Of a stretch of DNA of 64,000 nt, positions 57,441 to 64,000 are shown in pieces (position 1 is the first letter of the stretch; each line of letters opens with the position of its first letter). Below the pieces are notes generated by a model. It saw only the letters and a program-made list of their open reading frames with translations. It made no database searches and was not told the DNA's origin. The DNA is from Endocalyx cinctus (Eukaryota > Ascomycota > Sordariomycetes > Amphisphaeriales > Apiosporaceae), in the NCBI GenBank assembly GCA_001600455.1, contig BCKC01000003.1, positions 4,965,529 to 5,029,528 on the forward strand, read 5' to 3'. Position numbers and translations under genes: made by a program.

Positions 57441-59580
57441 ATTTCCGCGGACTTTGGTAGAGTCGTTGCGGTGAGTCTGAAATACGGTAGGAAAAGGAAG
57501 ACTTTTACTCTTCGCACCGGAGGAAGAAGCAAAAGATTGATTTAGGGAAAAAGCTCCACCGCGGGGTGGAGGGGTTAGAGGGGCTGAGGGGCTGAGGGGC
57601 TGAGGGGTTGGAAGAGTACAGTACTCTGTACTCCGTAGCAGCTTTTAGATTACCCATTACTTACCTAGCTGCCTAGGTAGGTACCTATTAAATACCGAGT
57701 TAATACTTAAGTATCTATAAAATTAGGTATTTAGAGTACCCAGTAACGTATTGTAACCCAATAGTACCCGGTAAACTTAGGTGCCTATCTAGGTTAAGTA
57801 GGTATCTACCAAGTGCTTCAATAAACGAATTCATGAGTATCATCATCACCATGCTGAGTGTTCACCGTACTTTCTTTCGTTGCCCAGACAGCCAGACGAG
57901 TTTCAAGATGAGTTGTACAAGAATGAATTTCACCACGTAACTATATGTATATACGGTATGACAATTCCGATGTAGTAAGTATTTCGTAAACTATGTATAA
58001 ATCACGAATCTATGGATAACTACCTAGGTACGGCACCGTTATAATTGGGAGTGCAACTAATTACTAACCTAAGTACTATAGCCTAACGTATCAGGCGAGT
58101 ACACTAAATAGGCTAGCAGGCTAGGTAAGAGGTATCGGACTTGACCAACACAATCTGCTACCCGATCTCCAGGCCGGCTAACTTCTCCGAAATAGCGGCG
58201 CGGTGCCTGACTAAGTACTTTTATTTTTCAGTTCCTTGCATTATCATACACCTCTGTGGATTTCAGGTGGAATCTGAAGGAAGCATCAGGTGTTATTAAA
58301 TATCAAAGGCAATTGGTTGTTACGGTTAATCTGAATGACGTAGCTTATTAATTCACCTTATTGCTCGTGGGGCTCCCTGGCCGGAGTTCAGGCACTGTTC
58401 CAGCATCACGTAGGAAGCAAGTATAGCGCCCTTGCCGGGACCAAAGGAATGATGACACGAATCTATGCGAGATAAGTAAGGTATATCGCGATGGAGCCTC
58501 ATCGGTTTATCCTACCAGCTGACCAAAATTAAAGGATAAGGGTCGATGCATCGTATCGTATATCGTTGATACAGAGTTCGCGATGATAACGGTACATGGT
58601 ACAGACTGACAGAGTGCAGAGGCAAGGATTTAAACGACTGGATATATCATAGTAGTACTAAGTCAAATAGTGGTGTACAAGTACACTACGTACCACCCGG
58701 TGCCCATCCATCGGGTAGATAAAACGAAGATCTCAGCCAAGATACAACGAATCAGCATGGAATCTTTCCATGTTCTGTTTATTTACAAGGGCCATAGCCG
58801 CCATCGTAATGTAACCACAACCCCTAAAGTAACCTAGTATAGGTAAGTCTGAATATGTAAACATGCAGATTATTATGGTACTGGGATCCAAAAGTGGCTG
58901 GGCGGGCGTAAACTAAAAAAAAAAAGAAAAAGAAAGAAGAAAAAAAAAATAAGTATGGACGCCGCAAAAAAAATAAATAAGGACCAACAACAGACGAAAT
59001 CAAGGCAAATTTAATTCATAGGCAGAAAGGTAGGCAGATATTCTGACGACTATAAATATGTCGGGTTACCCCCCTCCAATATTGCCCCCCTTTCCTTTCG
59101 TTCTTCCTCCCCCACGCCAGTATCACACAAGGGTCGCAAAGCATTTATAGTATATCTCCAGATAACGTTCGTTTTATTTCCCTGTAATCGAATTGACTCT
59201 GAGATAAACTGCCCGGACCCGTGTTTTTCACTTTCTCTTTTTTTTTACACTCTCCCAACCCAAAATAATATCGTGTGTCAAAACCCCCGACTATCCCTCA
59301 CACACATATTATCACACTCTTTAAACCAAACGGAATCCCGAAACTCCTTCTACGCTCTTTTCGTCGCTCTCTAGTCAAATTAAATTAAATATACACCACT
59401 CGTACCAAAAAAAAAAGGAGTCCAATCAATTTTTGGATCTTCTTAGAATTGCTGTGTATTTCTTTTAACATATCCCGAACCGCGTATAGTTTATAAAAAG
59501 AAAAAAAATAAAATAATCTATCAGTCAAATCAATCACGTTGGATCAATTCCGCTCGCTTTTTCGATCAACCGCCGGCAAC
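57441..59580. other. Gene-free stretch with palindromic and GGGGCTGA repeats
   Basis: Promoter sides of GPN1 and of the BTB gene. It includes four GGGGCTGA-type tandem units (57579-57610) and a dense block of CCTAGGTAGGTACC and AGTACCC-type motifs (57660-57805). Further CCTAGG patches lie near 58022 and 58115-58125. The stretch 59100-59520 is pyrimidine-rich, probably the leader of the BTB gene. No gene recognised. Confidence 0.55.
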
Positions 59581-60432
59581 ATGTTCAAGCGCTCGGCCCG
59601 CAACGCCGATCGAGTTGACAAGTCGGCGAGGCTGAAGAAGTCCAACGCGGCGCGGGATCCTCAGAAGCTGTCGAAACTGCAAAGGTCGCTCGAGGATACT
59701 CTTCCCGTAAAGAGGAACCTCAACTCGCCCATCATCACCCTAACGGTGGGCCAGGAAGGGCGGCTCTTCGCGGCGCACGAAGAGGTACTGCGTCAGTCGC
59801 CGTTTTTCGAACGCGCCTGCCACGAGCAGTATCTCCACGACCATGCGCAGGGCATGAACAACAGAAGGATTTCGCTTCCGGACGAGGAGCCGGAGGTCTT
59901 CTCGGCCGTTCTCGAGTACCTGTACAAGGGTGACTACTACCCTCGCTTGCTGCACAACAAGCACCGAAACTCTTGGGAACTCGAGGACGCCGAGGTCAAC
60001 AGATCGCCGGACCCGTCGGAACGTAAAAACGGAGGTGGTCGCGGGCCCGTCGAGGCCACCATGTACGTGGCCGGCTGCGGCGAGTATCTGCTCCGAGATA
60101 CCGTCGTGTACTGCGCCGCCGACCGGTTCGGGCTCGAAGAGCTCAAGAACCTCGCTCTCCGAAAGCAGGGTCTTCAGAGCGGAATCGACGTCGGGACCAT
60201 CCTAAGGTCGGCCCAGTACGCTTACGACAACACGCCGGACACGGACTCGAGGCTGCGCGCTCACTACCTCGCCCTGATCATCCGATGTCGCAAGACATTC
60301 AAGAGGAGCGGAACCATGCAGGCCGAGATGGAACGCGGCGGTAAGCTCTTCTTTGACCTGTTCGTCGCCATGTGCAATCACCTAGACGACGTCGTGGAAC
60401 TGAGCAACGCTCGGACCCCCAAGACGATCTGA
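59581..60432 (+). CDS. BTB/POZ domain protein
   Basis: Single-exon 283-aa protein. After a basic N-terminal region (SARNADRVDKSARLKKSN) it has a BTB/POZ fold: PIITLTVGQEGRLFAAHEEV, LRQSPFFERACH and PDEEPEVFSAVLEYLYKGDY are the typical strand, helix and dimer segments. The sequence then continues through CGEYLLRDTVVYCAADRFGL and EELKNLALRKQG, as in fungal BTB proteins. No Kelch, zinc-finger or other effector domain follows, as in many fungal members, so it may be a substrate adaptor for Cul3 or a transcriptional co-factor. The ATG at 59581 is the first true ATG. An insertion between BTB halves is Pro/Arg-rich (VNRSPDPSERKNGGGRGP). Confidence 0.85.
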   Translation: MFKRSARNADRVDKSARLKKSNAARDPQKLSKLQRSLEDTLPVKRNLNSPIITLTVGQEGRLFAAHEEVLRQSPFFERACHEQYLHDHAQGMNNRRISLPDEEPEVFSAVLEYLYKGDYYPRLLHNKHRNSWELEDAEVNRSPDPSERKNGGGRGPVEATMYVAGCGEYLLRDTVVYCAADRFGLEELKNLALRKQGLQSGIDVGTILRSAQYAYDNTPDTDSRLRAHYLALIIRCRKTFKRSGTMQAEMERGGKLFFDLFVAMCNHLDDVVELSNARTPKTI

Positions 60433-61901
60433 AAGGGAGAATATATATAACCCTACCCCTACACGTCGCTTCGAACATGGTCACCGGGAGGACGATGATG
60501 TACGATATCGGAAACAAGCAAGGAAAAAAAAAAATTCGATTTTGGCGAGAACGCGAAATGTACACGATAGGATTTGTTAGGTTTGTTATTCATCGTCTTG
60601 TATTATTTCGTTTTGTGCTCCCGCAACATATCCCGTCCTTTTTATGCACTTTCTCTCCCAAATGACGAAAAAGGGGTCATCAGATTGGTTTACCATTTGG
60701 GAGAGTTTTTTGTCTTTTCTAAAAACATTCCACTTCTTATCAAGGTTGGCCGACCGATTTGACGACTACACTTTTTTTTAATCATAATTGGAGAAAAGTC
60801 GAAGGAAGGGATGGGGCCTCGACGAAAGAGGCGAGACGAATACAAGCCCACCCCCTCGACGATCTTTTCGCGATAATTCTATGACCCAACCGCGAAACCT
60901 TAGCTATTCCTGTATCTCTCTATATAATCTCGACCCCCCGGCCTTTTTGCCTTTGTTTTTTCTCATCCTATCTTGGAATAGGTGGCTAATCTTAGGAAAC
61001 AAAAGGAGGAAAAATGTTTTATCGCCGGTGATGAATTTGTGTTTTTTTTTCTGCGAAGTTTGTCTCTTGAACTGCGTTGCTTTTTTATCTCCCCCCTAGT
61101 TGGGGGAGGGCAAACGGGGAGGATAAACGAACCACAGGCTGGGCGCGCCTCTTCGCTGCCACTTATGACCCATCTCCTATGTGCGCAATAAACAAAAAAA
61201 AATTATCGAAAACAAAGGAAAAAAAAAAAAAGCTCAAATATCATACACAAGTCAATTTTTTATGGGAAACGGATTTTACAGGGAAACAACCAAATTGTAT
61301 GAGTTTGCCTCTTTTTTCTTTTTTTTTCTAGACCAATCTGTCACTGGGTTCTGTCAAATGGTTCCGCTAGCGCGATTAGCTGGCGATGAATGAATGGGAT
61401 GAACGGATGTATCTCTAATCTCGAGGATTAGTACTTCTTAGATAGAATAAAGATCGCCGTCCTCCTCTTTATGGTCGGCGAAAGCCCTCGTCAGGGCGAG
61501 GTAAATGAGAAAATCGGCCACCTCAAAAAAAGAAAATCCGACTGTCCGAATTGAAGTCTTGATTGTGAATCGATTCATGTCCACGGGTAATACTATACCA
61601 ATCACATATCATTATCATCGTCACAGGGTTATATGCAATCTACCCTATCCATAATGTTTGCGTCCATTTTACTATCGACAGCTAAATTATATTACCAAGC
61701 CCCGAAGGTGAAAGAGAGAAAGAAACACAGCCAACTTCAAATAACTTTTACCCCTAATTACTGCTAATTTTACCTGGAGTAACATTGCCCCCATCCACTT
61801 CAAGTTTCTTACTTCCAATCTGATATACCTCACACGTATATAAATTTACATCATGCCGCCGGGATGATTTCCTTTAATAACTCTTCCGGGTAAGACGAAG
61901 G
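60433..61901. other. Gene-free stretch
   Basis: 3' flanks of the BTB gene and of the polytopic membrane protein gene. T-rich, with A-runs. Short frames here are repeat-derived. Nothing recognised. Confidence 0.5.
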
Positions 61902-63387
61902 CTACGCCGACGGATTATGGCGATGCGCCGTGATTGCCTCTCGCATGGCGATGAGACCGTACATAGTCGAAAACACTGCGTAAACATAGACGTAGTAGTA
62001 TTAGCCTTGCACCTTCGACGAGGAAAGGGGGAGAAAACATGGGCAAACCCTAGTCAAGAAAACTCGGCTAAGTATATATACTCACTTCCGGGAGATAATG
62101 CGACGAACGCCAGGCACGCTGCGACGACCGCTCCGGGTATGTCGCCAACAAGCTTTGGGTCAATGAAGAAGAGCCCTGCGTGACCGGTAATGGCCTTTCC
62201 GATGGCTGCCCATAGGAGATATACGACGCTGAAAATCATGACCCAGATGATGTGCGAGGATACAGGCTATGCGAAGCAAATGAAGTTAGCTCGGCCATCC
62301 GTGTCGGCGAGACTGCCCAGAACCACTACAAAGAGATTAAAAAAAAAAAAAAAAAACATGGACTTACAGTCTGACGTCGTATACTGTTAAGGAAGAGAAT
62401 CTCTATAATTCCGATGAGCGAAGTAATGGTCCAGACATTAAGGATGCTGAAGGCCTTGATTCCACCTTCTTCAAAGAGACCCTTATCTATTACCGAGAAA
62501 AAAAAAAGAATCAGACATCAGATTTATATTGTCTTCATACGTAATAGCAGAGATGAGAGATTGAACACTTACCCGGATGGTACAAGGCAGCGGTGGAGTT
62601 ATCGGGATGATGATGATGATGATGATGATGCGGCAGGTGAGGCGGCTTGAAACCTCCGTGGCCGGCGGGCACGAGGACGGCCCAGTATATGATAGTGTTC
62701 ATGAAAGAAAACACGTGTGCGAGGGTGTAAAACATGCTGAAAGCGAACTTGCGGTTCGGCTGCCCTTCTTGACGTGGAGGGGAGAAGAAGCGTGCAATCG
62801 CGACACCTCGAGAGCTATGTCCCGCACCTCCCTCTATAGCCTGGGGCGCGAAGAGATGCGTTCCGGTCCATATCTATAATCATTTATGTCAGGTACCAAG
62901 TCCCTAAGGTTTTTTTATCTGGGTGGATAGAAAGTTATAGATTCGGACGGCGCGAGTAACTCACCGTGACGGTCAAGTGATACGCCCACAATAAGCATAA
63001 GGTGACCGTGGAGAATTGAAAGGGTATCCGCCAAAGCGTGTGATTGTCTTCTACTTCGGTCTTATACTTGAAGGATACGCCGAAGACGGAGGCGAGGTAA
63101 CCGGATAATAGTAAACGAAGGACTAAGAGGATTTTCTGGTTGATAAGGCTCCACGGAGAATGGCACGCTCGCAAAGTGATAGGCTATGAGCGAGACGGGA
63201 CGATTAGTTAACTCCTGCTGAATACAGGCAATCTTATTCTTCATTCAATAGAAGATTTCGAGAAACGAAAGGCAGAGATACAGAGAAGAATAAGTGAGGC
63301 GGGAGATGAGATACTCACATGGCTATCACTCTGAGTACTGCCGGCATTATTTCCGTGACGCGGTAAAAGAGGAGTCGATTCCGACAT
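61902..63387 (-). CDS. Six-helix membrane protein with His-rich loop
   Basis: Predicted 320-aa integral membrane protein in six exons on the minus strand: 63387-63319, 63183-62965, 62873-62573, 62486-62368, 62266-62086 and 61975-61902. All keep frame, with GTGAGT/GTAAGT donors. After MSESTPLLPRHG and LRACHSPWSLINQKILLVLR come helices around LLSGYLASVFG, FQFSTVTLCLLWAYHLTVT, MFYTLAHVFSFMNTIIYWAV, FSILNVWTITSLIGIIEILF, IIWVMIFSVVYLLWAAIGKA and VVAACLAFVALSPG. The loop after helix 3 has the run HHHHHHHHPD. The helix arrangement fits a conserved but unnamed fungal membrane family; I cannot assign a function. A distant resemblance to FAR-17a/AIG1-like proteins is possible but unproven. Confidence 0.8.
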
Positions 63388-64000
63388 ATCGGCCGACGAA
63401 GGTTATCTACTTTTAGGTATGAATGAAGATAAACTATAACTCAGGATAAATTTTTGATACGACGAGAAGAATTCAAAGGTATCTTAGGTTGAAAATACGT
63501 ATGTTTTGAGGTTGTAACAGATATTAATTCGATCAAGATACGGAGCATAATGGTATACGAGGAGAGCGGAACTAAAGAAGTCGAAATTAAGGTAGAGCAG
63601 AAGAGAGAAAGAAGTATAAGGAACAAATAAATTATCAAGAAGGTGATGATGACGACGATGACGATCTCTCTACAAATTGCGAGCTTCATGATATCACTTA
63701 CCTATGGATTCTAACTTCCAAGGGATACTGCTAATAGAATTGGAAAGTTTACTTATGGTATCAGTATCACCTATCACCCTGCCTTCCTAAAGTTTCATCG
63801 GTACCGTAGAACCTCGGAAAGCTATTTCTAAGGTTATCTTCTATATCAGTGCATATGATGAAAACGTAGGCGAGGTTATATTAGTAAATGGAATCGTATA
63901 ACTACTGTTGATTATTAGTAGCTAGCTGGAGTATAAGCCACACCAGCCACATCACCAGCCACAGGCTGGTGTATGTGGCCAGTGCGGAGCTGGCCTGTAC
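63388..64000. other. Gene-free window end
   Basis: Upstream of the six-helix protein gene. No coding feature was found; an 82-codon hydrophobic frame at 63689-63441 (minus) is low complexity. The last 60 bases switch to GC-rich sequence with inverted repeats. Confidence 0.5.
63953..63995. repeat. Two adjacent inverted repeats (hairpins)
   Basis: CACCAGCC at 63953-63960 pairs with GGCTGGTG at 63964-63971 around a 3-nt loop. Immediately after, GGCCAG (63977-63982) pairs with CTGGCC (63990-63995). They may be the edge of a repeat element continuing beyond the window. Confidence 0.6.

Noticed and set aside
63441..63689. Hydrophobic 82-codon minus frame near the right end
   Set aside because: Leu/Ile/Ser low complexity arising from a GATGATGACGACG-type repeat; no homology and it lies in the promoter of the next gene.
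1..64000. CRISPR arrays, bacterial operons, prophage or plasmid functions
   Set aside because: The sequence is eukaryotic nuclear DNA with spliceosomal introns; no direct-repeat/spacer array was seen.

Overview
The window is nuclear DNA from a filamentous ascomycete, most likely a sordariomycete and possibly Xylariales (the order is an inference from overall sequence character). Genes carry short GT-AG introns of about 50-150 nt. Intergenic DNA is rich in homopolymers and microsatellites, and products such as the fungal mago protein, the GID4 E3 subunit, the tripartite tRNA ligase and a Zn2Cys6 regulator are typical of Pezizomycotina. All exon models were built by hand from conserved protein sequence plus splice signals.

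Layout. Bases 1-9.7 kb hold anthranilate phosphoribosyltransferase (minus), S-adenosylhomocysteine hydrolase (plus) and a Gln-rich Zn2Cys6 transcription factor (minus). From about 9.7 to 27.6 kb the sequence is gene-poor and accessory in character. It contains microsatellites, long poly-G and poly-C tracts, coding-like debris, a broken alpha/beta-hydrolase gene, a four-helix membrane protein with a Tyr/Asp-rich loop, an O-methyltransferase scrap, a multi-exon fungal membrane protein and an intronless bacterial-type family 4 glycosyltransferase. From 27.6 to 63.4 kb the window returns to housekeeping genes: a small DUF4870-like membrane protein, mitoribosomal uL10m, tRNA ligase, a Yar1-like ankyrin protein, RNase P/MRP Rpp40, Trm11, GID4/Vid24, mago nashi, beta-COP, a small predicted membrane protein, an aldo/keto reductase, a HIT protein, RNA polymerase subunit Rpb12, the GPN1/Npa3 GTPase, a BTB/POZ protein and a polytopic membrane protein.

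Functional threads. Three tRNA-maturation genes (tRNA ligase, Rpp40, Trm11) sit within 8 kb. Rpb12 lies tail to tail with the GTPase Npa3, which is needed for RNA polymerase assembly and import. SAH hydrolase removes the by-product of SAM-dependent methylation, including reactions such as that of Trm11. No established multi-gene system beyond these associations is evident. The least ordinary items are the horizontally acquired-looking glycosyltransferase, the two-start tRNA ligase, the 881-nt intron inside a zinc cluster and the Tyr/Asp-rich membrane protein.
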